A program made the translations under genes and the position numbers. Under the pieces are notes generated by a model. The model saw only the letters and a list, made by a program, of their open reading frames with translations. It was not told the origin of the DNA and made no database searches. Of a DNA stretch of 64,000 nucleotides, positions 37,901 to 52,900 are shown in pieces; the first letter of the stretch is position 1, and every line of letters begins with the position of its first letter. Source of the stretch: Terebella lapidaria (Eukaryota; Annelida; Polychaeta; Terebellida; Terebellidae); assembly GCA_949152475.1 (NCBI GenBank), contig OX424560.1:19221106-19285105 (forward strand). Reading direction: 5' to 3'.

Positions 37901-40900
37901 ATATGGGGGTGTTGGATGAGGATGAGGCAAATCGTCACCATTTAGGAGAGGTTCATCTTTGATGGGTGTACATCATTCACTATTCCAATGGGTTTCTGGT
38001 CCGACGAACATAGACAGCATCAGCGATGCGTTTCTAAATACCCTGCCACAGACAGTCCGTGCATTATTCAGTAATATCAATCCACTGCCCATTTTGTTGG
38101 CTCAGCTATTTAACGACTGGCCCCGAACAAAAGCCAATGCGATGGTTCTATTGTGGCCAGAAGGCCATATGACAAAATGTCCGACTTACGATACTTATAT
38201 AGAATCCTGTCTGCAACTCACATATCAAATCAATAAACCGCCATTCATCGATATTGATTTCTTGCATACCTATAGACGTGCATGACAACAGACGGCACAA
38301 AACGGTGTGGTAGTGTGTTTAACCATTCAATAAACCATCGTGGCATTTAAGGTAACAGCTGCGCGATAATGTAAAATGATTCATCTGTTACATACACGTA
38401 TGAACATTGTTTGTAATGGATACTATTATGTAAAGAAGAAGGTAGAGGTCTTGTGACTCACAGCAGAGTACAAACAACATGCAATTCAAAAAATGTTGTC
38501 ATAGTCAAAGGGCTTTGAATTGATCATACAGTGTAGTACGGTTATTGCCATTCAATCATATATGTACAATAACGTATTAGTCAGATTGCTTTCGTACAAT
38601 ATTAATTGATTTGATAATCTTTGGATACATTAATATACAAGGCTAACACGAAACAGATTTGCCAAAAAAATTGTAGGATCCCTCCCGGAATGAACCGAGA
38701 TTATCAGATGAATTTTAGCACAATCTGCGCGAGGCGAAGTGTCAAATTTGTCACTCAATTTATCTCGAGTTCTCCTGTGTATTCCTCAACATGCAGTAGA
38801 CATGCCACGACAGCCCTTCGGGGTTTCAGCTGCGAGCAGAATCGTGCACATCTTGTAGAACTTGAAACTCAATCAGGGAATGGGATTGGCTCTTCAGTTT
38901 CATACGATGCCATGACTTTTTATAATCGCTCTTTCTGGAGTTTTTTCCCCGTCTCGTAATGTTTTGATGTGTGCCACATCACTTGCACGTTGCTTGCACC
39001 GTTCTTCAGCACGACAAAAATCAGATTTCTATTTTTTTGTGCTTCGCTCTGGGGAAAAAGGTTAAAACCCGAGTAGACTTCGCCTATCCGTCCTGGCTCT
39101 CTGCCTGTGCTGTGTGTTGTCAGATATACGAGTTGGGCAGAACCTCCCTACATTTCTAAGCTCTGCCGCTGAAAAGCAAAGCTTTATGGTGCCACAGGGG
39201 ATAGTGCGTTCCCTAGTTGCTACCAGGGATGCTTTCCACTGGAATATACCGCCCTCAACAGGGCTATTATCTCTGGATTACATTCCGAAGTCTGGCGCGG
39301 GGTAGTTTGATATGTATCGTCTCATTTCTGACGCCCGTCGATCACCAGTAAGGATCTGAAGAATAATTGGAATTGCAATTGCTCGTAGATATCACGGCAA
39401 TTGTGGACTGTGATATCGCTTGTTCCTTGTGTTCAGGACATCGATATCTAGGCGATACATCCTTTCTCGCTTCGTGATTGGAATGCTTTATTACATTGTT
39501 GATTTCCTGGACAGGAATTTCTGAAATTTCCGGAGCACTTCATTTCATGAATGATAGGTCAAATTGCACGTATAAGATACCAAAAGGGAACGCTCACAGC
39601 GTGCTGCCACCAAGAAACCCGCGCCGTAAATAGAGTAATAAATAACACCATGTTTATCAAACATTGCCATAGGAGGCACATCTGAATAATGCATAGGGGG
39701 AACATAACCTCTCAATCGTACATCAAACATTCCCAGCCCGTCAGCCATATCCCAAACCATTATAACACCCCTCCCCCCATCCCATTAATATCACTAACAA
39801 TAACTAGCTGAATATAAATGGACGGAAGATCCGCGCTGGTATCACCTGGCAACAATGGGGCCCACCTCGCCTCAGGTGCGACATTCTACATAGCCCGCAC
39901 GTGGCCTTTCATGTAACACAATTATCGTGATATGTCACATGATGACACCAGACTAATAGGTTCCTAATCGCTGGTAACTCGATAAGCAATAGGCCATAGA
40001 AGTCAGGATGTATGCGTGATAATGTAACACTGCCACCTGTTCTATGATATATCGTGGATTAATATATCCAATGGCATGGGTATTTAAAGAATAATGTATA
40101 TAGTTTGTAGTAGACTAGAGGATAGAGATTTTGTTTCAGTCAGATTGAAATGGTATATAATGTGGGCGGATACACCATAGAAGCACGTGTATATTGAACT
40201 TCAATATTGATTCGAACAGGCATTACTTAAATGAAAATACATTCAGATTAATACCTGGTATGTATCGCGCCGCATTTTCAGGTTGTGCAATGTTCATATT
40301 TCACATATTTTCACTGGGGTATTTTTTCTTGAAGTGTCTGTAGACATTCAGTAATACATTTTCTTGAGGTGACAGGTAAATGGGTCTGATAATTAATCAT
40401 TGTTTTTTTACCCTCCATGCTATTTCAGAAAACGTGTCCTGGGCTAATAACTGTCTCGTCAGTGGGTATTCACTGTTCATTTGTCTTAGTACATGTTTCT
40501 CTGACATTCCCAACTTGTACAGTACAGTTGTTTTTGTTCCATTGGCAAAATATCACACCGTGTGAACAAAACAAGAGCGATAAAACAACGAATATCTGTC
40601 TATACATCACAATGATGTAATCGGTGCTACCTTTGTGTATGCTATCGTCACGCAGACCTCAATTATCTCTCATCTGCACATTTTTCTGCGCACAATCTGA
40701 GTACCGGTCTGTAGACAACTTTCTCTTTTGAAAAAACAAAACCGAACATCTTGCTCTAGCATTAGCTACAACGCTCAATATCTTTGCATTCTCATTCCTG
40801 AATACAACGACTTAAGTGTACCTCTTTAACTTCCGTTATTCTCCGAAGCATCCCGTTGATTCATGGGGAGACGTTAAGTGAGGCTGGGATAAAAGTCCAT

Positions 40901-43900
40901 GTGTTTTTCAAACGCAACAGATGAATAATCCATAAATCATTTCTTTACGTTTATCTTCATTGAAGAACCAAGTGAAAACATCTTGAGTACAAATGAATAA
41001 CGGCGCTAGTCTTATCCGTTCTAAATACTAGTATGATGAGGTAATTTCCTTGACGTTGTCCGTCTATATTGCATATAATCTAGAAGTAAATAACATACAT
41101 TGTGCAGGCAAATACACACTGTAGCTTCAACTGTACGCAAAAAAAGTTCGTTTGTGCGCATATTACGATGCAACGTGCTGCAATAAGTAATCACTAAAGT
41201 GCAGCAAGGAATGTGGACTTTGGCAATCTTTTCCGCTTGTACAATCGTTACTGTTCACGAGCATAGTTATGAATCAGCAACATCAACAAATAACACGCTC
41301 GGCGATGCACGAGACTCCGATCACTGTGTTCCACCATTGATGGACTGTTCTTTGGTCTCCTTGACCCCTGATCTCTAACAGCACACTGCAGACGTCTGTC
41401 TTGTTCTCTTAATCAATCAACACCGTGACTTGTTTATTTGATGGAAGTAAGGCTGCCTGCCTCTCTCCTTGTACCGTGTTTGACCATCGGCTCCAAATTT
41501 TTCTTCAACAAGGCAGTAGGCATTGCACCATACGCATGTGTTCCGCATGCACAGAGTACTGGATCAGGTCTGGGTGGTACTACATGGAAATAGATGCAGC
41601 CACTAGTACGCGAGCGTAAATCATGGACTTAATATTAAAAAAGAAGGCCTACGATCACACAATTTTATATTGGGTAGCTTGTGCTCCATTGCTGACGTAT
41701 GAGTGCATTACACGAAAAGATTCAATCTAATGACACAATCTGGCGCTTTATCGTCATGTAATATGTACAGAACATTATAGCTTAGATTGGTTGAATCCAC
41801 ACATTTACACAAATTTTGTTTACATTATACGTTCGCTGGAATGGGTTTTGGGCTGAGCTGTGCATCATCAAATAATAACTCCATTTCTGCCGTTGGTTTT
41901 CGCCATGTTGTGTGTTGTTATGATAATCACATCAGTCATCTGGACAACAAAACATATCCATATAATGCTATTATGCGAGGTGTTCCATACAATATGCAAA
42001 ATGATAGATGTACATTGGGAATTCTGGCACAATTCTCACAGGTGCAGTTATGAAACAGATTTCACCGGGCTAAGGGCAGATACACACGGAAATGTATATA
42101 CACACGAGCACACATGTACATCTTTTGGTAACTAGTTACTTCTGGAATTGCACATATATAACTTCATATCTTATGGTCTTTTTTTATTCACTTTGACATA
42201 AAATATATCATATGTTAATCATACGTGTATATATGATTTTCTTTGATGTGTTGGGCCTGGCATATTATAATCATGAACGTATTGTACCGAAAAGTTGACA
42301 ACTATTGCGATCATTTAAAGATTTATAAACGCTATGTCATATTATGTACATGTACTGCGGTGTATAGTAAAACCCACAACGAGCTGTTACCGTAACACAA
42401 TGGCGGAATGTCTTTTAGTGCATATTTTACATGCAATTGTGCGCGAACTTGTTCAAAAGGGTTAACATATATCAGGTAAAACAGGCGTTATGTGACACAT
42501 ACTGTAGAATCGTCACAATAATCATGAGACAGTGTACAAATACCCGTTTAATTTCTTTTTATTGTGCACGTGCCATATGTTGCTAAAGACATTATTATGC
42601 AATAAATCATTTGACTGTCAATCCAGGCGTGGTTTGCATACAACCGACGTAGGAAGTCATAAACGAGCTTAGGAATCTTGGCTTTTGACAGAGAGGTTGG
42701 TCGCAACTGGTGTGCTAAAAGAAGAACCTCAATTTGCTGAATTAATGGAATAAAAACCGTAAACACGCAAACGATTCTTTAGCAGATCCAAAGTTAGCCA
42801 GATACATCCAATACATAATTGGTTTCATTGTTGCTGCTCAAAAGAACATTGATCCTCTTAATCAGGCGAATTGATCATCCGACATCTGTTGTGTTAACCC
42901 ATCAGCCGGTACCGGTCTCATGCGGTAATGCAAAGATAAATAGCAACGATGTCCGTTCCCGTATCGGTCGGCGCTGCTCCGCGGTAACGATGTTTGCTTT
43001 GGAAATGATGGGTTATTGCATCAATGAGCAACGACACTTGTAGACTTGACTCTGTCATAGCAGTGTTGTCTGTTTTTATTTTTCACCCCCATCCCCACCC
43101 CCACTCCCACTTCCCGAACCATGTTGTTGCTTAGCAACATTTGTGAGTGGTATCCTGAAATTGGCATGGGATGAAAACTACAATTTCAGAATATTGTTTG
43201 TTTCGTTTACAAAACACACATGTGGTGTTTCCTCCCGCCATATCTTCAATAGTATCGTAGGTACATTCTTGTGGCAGGTTCAACACGACATCTTTCTTTC
43301 CTTCATACCTTATTCATTAAGTAAATATTAACGCACTTTGATGAACTTTCTCTAGAGGTTTCCCCGTGTCATCATAATTTATACAACAGACTAACCTAAC
43401 CTGTTAGTGTACCCGTATACATGTACTTTAGCACCACGATGCGAACAGACGCAATATACCAAGTACTCGACTGCAGTTCTAGAATCGAGATGGATGCAAA
43501 CATGTCGTCATCATTTCATCGAATGTGTTTCCCCGTCTATCCCCTGCATAAGTGGCTGCATGGTGATAACGCCTAGGGGCTGAGCGGTGTAAGTCTGACG
43601 CCCAATGTTTGACAGGGGCAAATGCGAGTCGGTCAAACACTTGGGGCGGAGTACACGAGGGTCACGTGGAAGTGTGATAAAGTACAAAAAAGACTGTTTG
43701 TATTGAGTGATGAGAGATCGGATCATGAGGAGTGAATACATGTGGGATGATCTGTTGCCTTATCGTATTTTTTGTTGGTATGAAATTATCTGTTATTTGA
43801 TGAATATCATACAAGCATGTTATATTATTAGACGTTACCCAGTTGTCCATGTTGAAGGCTGATCAAATAGTGACTTCTGAAGCATAGGTTACAGTATTAC

Positions 43901-46900
43901 CGCTATGATATATTGCACGAATTCACCTCCTTGCTAAGTTCTTCACTGCAATTAGAAGCGAACCAACAAAAAGCCATCAATCTGGGAATCAACTGAGACA
44001 AGGGCGGATCAATACTGCATCCACGTGCCCCTCGTGTACTGACCGGGCTAGAATAAAGCTTCGATACAATTCTTTTTATGAATAGAGGGCTTTGTCTAGG
44101 AGTTATTCCCTTGCAGATCACATTTGCATATCTGTATCAATCAAACGAGAGTGCAGCTTTTCACTGAAATATTTCTATTCTAAAGGGGATTTTCCCGAAT
44201 GAAAGGTTATGTAAGCCTGTGGCATAACAGCCAACAATCATGAAGGTTGTGCAAATGTCATTTCTGCATGGTTAGTCGTTTTGAAACAAACTCATCATTA
44301 TCTGACATCTATATCATAATATAATATTCAACATAGCACCTGCATGTTGACGTATTCAATGGTTCTCCTTGCTCGAACACATGTAACTTGTACATGTATT
44401 ATTATTAGGCTGGTGAAAGCGAATATGAGCGCCCAACATGTGTTGCCTATTCAGGTTTCTGGCCAAGTTGCGCAATAAACCAGCGTGTGTGTAATCAACA
44501 ACATCACTAGGTGGCAACAGTATGATACTTGTTCACCTTCAAGTAAACCAAAAGATGGTCGTTGCCATCCAATTTTCCCGTACAGATGGAATGCAACATT
44601 GGGCCACATTTTCCTCTTTGGATTCTGATGCTGTTTCCAACATTTGCATGCATAACCAACACAGTAATTTGTCTGTAGTTCGCAAGCCTGGTATACAACT
44701 GGAAGGAAAGCACAGGGAGAGCACATTCGTTTCAAGTTTTTTTCTTCTACTTTTGACATACCAAAGCTTGATATATATATTTTGACCTCCTAAATACTTG
44801 ATCCATGACGAAATAGGTATGATTCACTTGCATTTGCCTCACTATTTCGGAGCATACTGAGGTGAATGAATAACTTGTATTCATTCATGTCTGAAGTCAT
44901 TACAAATCCATAACTCAGTGCGGTTGTAATGTAATACAAACTGCATGTTATCACTTGGTATTTTTTTCACAATATACTAAAGTTAGTGGAGACTGAGCAG
45001 AAATATGCTGAAATGTCTGAAATGGTCAGATACATTAAACTGTATATCACATATTTTGCGTGACGAAAATTAAGCGGTTCTGTGATCAAATTGATATGCC
45101 TAAAGATTTAAACCAAATCCCCCCCCTCCCCTCTCATTGCATAAAATCGATTTTAATTCTATTTTCATATACATGTAAGAAAATGAGAAAATAATAAAGA
45201 AAACATCTATGGAAAACATGGATACCAAAATAGCTAGAGACCAAAAATCAAATTCTGGTTATGAATTTTCATACTAAACTGTACTGAATTTTCAGTACAG
45301 TCGTATACAACTGGGTACTAGGTGGATATCAGCACTGTGCATGGTTGTACCAATAGTTTTATCGTGCCACAGTGTGCTATACGAGTACGTTTGTTCACGA
45401 GGTCTTTTCTATAGCAGTGTCTATAGCAATATTCTGTGGTAATTATATTCTCGCAGTTGTAGAGCAATACGCGAATTACGTAAATTTTTTATTAAAAGTG
45501 AAAATTTCGTGATTTTCAGTATACTGGTTTCAGGAGCTACCAGGATGGACCCAAATGTGCATGCTCATTGGCATTTTGCGTTTTCCTCTCCTCAGCAAAA
45601 CAACCACATGCCAACTCCAGATGCATGTATTTGGTAAAATGTTTGACACCGACTCTATAAACCTCTACCCGGTCTTCCGAATGATCGATCTCCCGCATGT
45701 GCCTCCTGTTTATTTGATAAAGTAATGATTCTCAGGTGGTTCTCAGCTCAATGTGAAATACGATAGAGGTTCGGTGTCTTTAGTACCGGTAATTGGCCAA
45801 ATTTCTTGACCATTCGGGAGCAGACTGGGCAGTAACTCGCTCCAGTCCTGAGCTGAATTATCCCCGGGATGAAGGGATCTCATAGACGGGTGGGTCGTTG
45901 ACTGGATGTATCATGGTTGATTCTCCCGAATGGAAGCAGCTGTAAGAATAGACATGAAAGTGTACAGCTTCAAAACAGTTATTCCAGCTGTTTCTGGGGT
46001 AGGACATTTGGACATGCATTGATAACAAATTTTCCTGATGTAGTAAACATAAGTCAATGTTGCGTGTCTATTATCAGATGTTAAAGCTAGATACATATGT
46101 CAAGCATTACTATTGTGATGGATGTGTTCATGCAGTCGAAAATGGCAGGTGATGTGTGTTGCCTAGTTATGCCATCGCCCCTATAATAATTGCTGTATTA
46201 ACATGGTACATCAACAGGTTCATAATGTAACCGTGCACATATTCTTGGAACTACACAGGTGTCAGGCATGTATACATAATAGATATGGGGTGTATCCTTA
46301 GCCCCAAGCAACGCATTAGCGTATAGCTATATGTTGATAATCATATTACCACGTTGACTAATAAGGTTGACGTAATGGCCAATTTCTTTATCTGTCTAAT
46401 TAGTAGCCAGGCGATAATGAATTTCCGACATATACATAGAACGATATTAAGTCTCTTGATGTATCATCGCTGAATGGGGTGTATCTTGGACGATGTCATC
46501 ATCACTGACATATCAAATGTCAAGTCGTGTAAACATCAAAGGATATCATTGATGTTCCTGTCGGTTTTACATGTCTAATTGTGCCAGTTCAGTTGGTACG
46601 CCCCATCTTCGTGGTAGACTTTTTAGAAAATATTTTTCAGTGTTGTTTGCGTATAGCATTAATTTTCAGATGATATTTCTCCCTTGCTATCGACCATTTC
46701 CCATGCGGAGATCAAACGCTGCACTTTTTAAACTGTAATAACGAGCGTGATCAAACCCATCTACTATTAGTAAACCTCCTCTGCTATCAGTTATTTTCCA
46801 CTCATTCCTTTCGTTGTCTTCCCATTTATTTTTGCTCTCTTAGTCTACCTCTCCCTGGCTAGTTCGTGTTGACGTGTGGTTGACTTACCACTGATAGACT

Positions 46901-49900
46901 TGAAGGCAACAGACCGATTGATCTAACGCGAATTACATGTAAGGCCCGAGAGTCCACTTTTTGCAAGAGTCGGATGTCTTAAAGTCTAGCGACTTCATCA
47001 CTCAACAGCCACTTATCTTACTTATGCACTTGAGTGGACTCGCAATTTTTCTCGTCTTGTCATATCATGGACAGAGATATGATTGGATTCTTCCCGGGAG
47101 AACTGATAAATTATGCAATAAATGGATCTTATATACAAATGTAAGGATTTGATACACGCCATGGAAAGACTAATTGAAACCGTTGCTAGGCAACGCACTA
47201 ACATTCCCCGCGGACACGTGGATATTGTCGGGGTTTGAATTAATGAAGATTAATTTTCTATCTGATACAATTTAGTCGGATTCATTATGCAGCTCGCCAA
47301 GAAATCATAAATCTAACGTGACCAATATGTCTGTTATCCAGCTGTGCGGAAACTGTCACCATTCATTTTCAGTGGAAATACGATAGGTGCAATATTAAAC
47401 TTATTGCTACTTACCGCCGGATATTTGAGGTGAAAGGCAATTTTTCTTTTTTTCTGGTCGGTCTTTAGTATGAAAAGATTATATAGCGCGATGCAACTGA
47501 CGCACAACGGTGCGTTGTCATGACAACATGTAACACCCGTACGTAACGCGATACAAAAGCGGCTCTCTGTAATTCACGAACTGTGGTCACCCGGCGACAA
47601 GGATATATTATCTCAACCTGGCATACGGTGCTTGAAATTCGACGTGTGTGGAACGATATTTCTACAGCCCCCGTCGATGCCTTTCACCGTCGTGATTCCA
47701 GTGTTTCCCTTGTGCCCACCCGTCTTTGTCACCCCCATTGGCCGCTCTCAGAGTCAAAATATTTACTTTATTTTCTCGAGTGTAATTCTTTCATTAAAGC
47801 ACAAACACTCGGCGAATTCTCGCCCAAGTCGCGATCGATACCGCGCGCAATCTCGCCAACTAAAAACACACAATGTCTACATCACGTCTAACATCAAATT
47901 TCAGTAATCGGCCCTTGACAACGAGGGGGTGTTTGCCATTCGCTCGATCGTATCCAGGGTACATAGTCTCTTGAACTATCTGTTCATGCATCCATTTTAC
48001 CCTCCATACCCCATCCCCTGCCGTTCCTCCCCCACATTAGGATTTCCAGGCATGGGTCTCTCTGAGCCAGGCACCAGTTTCTCGTGCTGCCAGCCTGGTG
48101 CTGGCGAAACAAAGACATTGTCCACCGTGCTTATGTAACATGAGAAGGAACGCCACCAGTCCCTATAGCTACTTTCTCCTTTTTATAGCCAGGGGAAATG
48201 AGGTGGGATTATTGCATGGGGGTGGGGACTGCCCCGGGCACCTTCAGCCCTCGTAACCTGACTATTAATAGTCTTTTCTTGACATCGGACAGAGCCACCC
48301 GGAATCGTTCCCCTGGGGTAGGGATGGGCATTTGTGGGAGAGAGAGGGGGGCGGGGGATGGGTTGTCCAAGAATTCACGCGCTTGTTTCTAGGCACGTGT
48401 GCGTGCGTGTCTCGCGGGTGAATTCCTTGATTTATACGTCGGTTTGGCCCGGCGTACGTAAACGTCAAACAAACCACGTGGGATTCCACCGCCTGATCTC
48501 GGCCCGACAAGAGCGACCGCTAATCAACATGTCACTTCGGTTGTCCTTCTTCCCGGGAGCTGCAGCCCCGCTGATGAACCGCCGGCATTAATTCTCGCGG
48601 TCCTGTTCCCAGTTAGTTCATCCCAGCATTGCAGCAAGCAATGAAGAAACCAACACCCGCCCGTCCGCTCGTAGAACAATATTGCTGGCAGTATTTCAAC
48701 TCACCCCTCGTCACGAATCTGCCAGTGAAGAATCTTCGGTACTAGCGTACCGAGGTCAACACGTGATGTAGTGTATTTGAGATCTCATGAAGGTTCTGCC
48801 CCCATTAGAATGATTAAAATACTTGTTGAATTGGTGCACCAGCTCGACTTTCTTCCTGTAAAATTCTACGTAAGACTGAACCGCTAAAGATATCTTTTCT
48901 CTGGATCAATTTTCGCTTAGATACCGTCACAAGAAATCCGAACACCAGCTTAATTCACACCACAAAGTTGAATGTTACGTTCATATGAAGTAACAAGTGA
49001 TTCGCAGTTATTTGAAAACATAACGTAGTACATGAATATCGAAAAAGGGCGAGTGAAAGCAAAGCCCTCGCAGGTAACAATTGGTGTGGAATTTGACTGT
49101 ATCGAATTTGATCGAACTCACGGTCAAGAGAATGAGTTCGAAATATATTTCCTTATGAATCCACAATACCTGTTGTACCCTGGTTTAGTGTACAAAACCG
49201 ACAAGAAACGTACAAAGGGGCGAGAGTAATACTAAACCAGAGAAGAAATTAGAAACCCAAATTGTCGCCGATGCTGTAATTTCAAGAGCACATGGTTATC
49301 TCGCTCGCTGTATATTCAATGGCAATATAGATTTCCATTACAGTTACAGCCCTGAGCAACAACATGCGGGTTCTGAACACTACCTTGTTATCCCGCTCTT
49401 CCCTATTGTACTATATTGGGACCAATTCAATGTGAAAACCGAGAAATAAGTCAATGGCATACGCGAACAAAGGATTTCTAATTTGACGCACTGAACAAAA
49501 ACACAAGGGTGATATTTTCACTGTCTAAAAATATACCATATGTCCAATGGAGTTCATTGTTTCGAAAAATTATAATAATGGTGTTACTATTTAGTGCATA
49601 AACATGTGCTATCGACGACTTGTATTTTTGACTAGTAGTAATACGTTGCTCTCAGTCATGAACCACTGAGAGAATAGCATCTGGACGACAACCCGTAGGT
49701 CATACAGTTCACAATGTACGATTCATTGTTAGGTGTGATGCTCTGGTGTCCAGGGGTAATTGAGCACGCGAATTTCGGTTTTCTCATTGACTCGTGAACA
49801 CAACGCAGGTCATCTATCGTCCTGTGACGTATGGGTCACGTGCTCTCGGCATTATCTCTTACTGGGCAAGTTACTGCGTTCACTGCCATATACAATACAA

Positions 49901-52900
49901 CCCCCAAGGCGACAATAGGATAACTTTATCGACAGTTCTCTGTCGCCACCAGATCAAAGGCTGAACAAATATCATTAACGCGTGGAAAACAAATGGACAG
50001 AGCAGTTTGTTTTTCATATTAAGTACATAACATTATACCGTTAGGAGGGTGTGAAATTGATCCTAAATTAAGTAATATTGAAAGCGTTTGGTGGCGGAAA
50101 ATTGCAGTCCGCTAAATACAATTTCCGTGGCTTCCACGCCAACGGGCAGGTGTGTAGCTCACCAGCCAGAACCTTGAGATGACTCATACTCGTCTAGAGC
50201 TTCCATCCTGCCAAATAAACTTCCTTTTCATCTCATGGCTGAGCTGCAAACTATCGGATATGAAAACAATAATCTTGCCGTGGTTCTGCGTTTCCTGCAC
50301 TCTGTTTGCTGGTTTAGAAAGGCGAAGCTCAGGTTAGAATGGCAGAGCGGAAATATACAAGACTGGAAGGCACGTTGGCCTGTAGATAGGCATGCGATAT
50401 GTCGGTGCCGTGTGGAGTTTCATTCTGTCTTGATCTTTCTCTTGCACGCCGCCTTGATGTTTCTCCCAAAATATCGAGCCGTACTCTGGAATTTTTGCAA
50501 TGTTTCCCCTTAAAATAAAAAAAATACGCACACAAATGATTCAACGTATACTTCGCAAGAAAAAAGTACAGTAGTGCAGCTACCGTGGCATATCTAATTA
50601 TATTTCACTGTGTTTATTTGTGTGTGATACACATTCTGTAGAATCCGCATGTACACAATCAAATTACCAATAGAGCTGTATTTATTCTGGGCGGTAGGAC
50701 CGGTAGTGGCACACACTTTCTCCTTCCGTTTGCCTCGCTTGTTACGCGCACGGGTTTATGGGATAGACACACAGCCTCCAGGGAGCATTCGTTTGTTCCC
50801 CTAATAAGAAATCAGGGGGTTTTCGCTTTTCAGCAGGAAATGACCAAGCCCTCGAGCGTGGTAGCGTTTGTTGTGAGACATGTGTCCTGCGTTGGTGAAA
50901 AGCAGGCCACCACAACAGAAACCATGATCAGGAATCAATAATACCTCACAATAGTCTGAATGCAATCGGGTGATGATGACTATAAATGAATGTACATGCA
51001 TGGAAATGACGCTCCTTCATGATAGCCAGAGCGCACACAAAACCCCGTCTCATTTATGAGATGCTTAATTTACCGGGGACGCAGTCTTTGTTGTCTACAA
51101 CCGGAATTATATGGTAGATTTAACAGTCTTACTGTTGAACTTAGAATCCATGTGGCTCAGTATCGAATTGAGGGGCCATGTTGTCCTTGCTACCATGACA
51201 ACTAGCACAACTAATCGTCCCCGTCCCTGTTAAGCGATCTGCGACGATCATAAAACCCTTCCATCATCATCCTAGCGCATCAGATATCGAGTGATAAGCT
51301 ATTATATAATTCGTATAGGCGAACGCATGACGACAAAATATATTGCAACAACCCAACCCACATTGTCCTACACACATTTTAAGGGTACATAGGTCTAAAA
51401 CTCGTTGCTAGTGTATTGATCTGCGCATTTTGCAAAGCATTAAGGGTATTTCCGATATTGAAAACACATGTACATGTACCTATAGTTGATTGCGTGACAA
51501 GAGATCGACATAACCTGGAGTTTTCATGACCAAAATCGTATTGGTTCTGCCTATCATTTCGCCTGTTAAAGTCGAAATACATCACAGTCCGTCCCAATTT
51601 ATGACCGACTCTATTACATTTGTCTCAAAGGAGACTACGCCTAGAATCTCAGACAAGACCTGTTCATTTGTCATGCTTTCTCCAGATCGGGATGATTTGA
51701 AATAACATTTGTCTACATTAAGTTGTATTGTGTTTAGCATGTCCTATCATCATGTGTAGACATCGAGTGGGAATTGGGTCAGCCGGATGCATAGCAAGAT
51801 GCCTTTTGTGACTGATTGGTATTGAAGTCTGCGCTGGTACAGAAAAATCTCGGTCTACAATTAGAAAAATCACGAATCGTATTTTAAATATTCATGACGT
51901 TTGGGTCCAACAAACTCAGGGAAGAAGTAAGTACACAATATGCACAGTGAGGTGCATAGGGGAGTTGTGCAAACGGCAGTTCATCACCACCCGTGTGACA
52001 TCCTGAAGCGGTAATTCGACAGTTGGACCAACGATAAAGCTTTTTATTCTTGTTTATACAAACACGTAGGTCGTGGAATTGCTCATTGCGTTCAATGCAG
52101 ACTGAGATACGAATATCAACGTGCATAGAGTGTTTCAATACAACAAATGAGTTTTAAGTACGCTATAGAGTGCAGGAACACACGAGTATAGGAAATAAAA
52201 TTCACATACCAAACTATATCGTAACAGTAAATAGGATTAAACTCAATTGTGCTTCAAAGTCTTGGTATCGCCATCCCGTTGAAACTACACAGATGTGCAG
52301 ACAACATGGTACGACCCTGGAGTAGCATATACAGTTTACCAAGCTATGGTACTTTGGGTGAAGATTTATAGCGTATGGTCACTTTGCGGCATGATGCCTG
52401 ATATTTGCTCTGTGAGTGTCCAGTAACACACGTGGTATGCCATTGTGGGATAAACAACATTCCAGAAGAGCCCTTTCCAGGATATAATACTCGTATTTCT
52501 TCCCATATAGCTTCCCTCGTGGTCCGATGTTGCAACAAGTCTCTCGTGGCTTTTACGGCATTGACCGCCGGTATACAGTGCTGCTCAAAAGTCCCTTTGT
52601 TTGCGATGTATGCAAAGATCAGTTTTATTGCTTGGATGGTGCTCGTTTTGAGGCAGGCTTTCGAGGCTTTACCAGGGACATTTTCGTTGTCCCGCTGGAG
52701 AGTGCCTTTTGTTCCGGGGTAAGGCCAAGGGACACCAGGTTGCAATGGACGATAAACCGCTGGAGTGACCTGCATGGCTCTCCATAAACAAGGCAGAGAA
52801 TCTGACCCGTACAGCTCTCCATAAAACAACTTCAATACACCAACATGGCGTTGCTTGATGTTTGATTTCACTCCGGTCTTTTTTGAGCAGAGTTTTGTAG

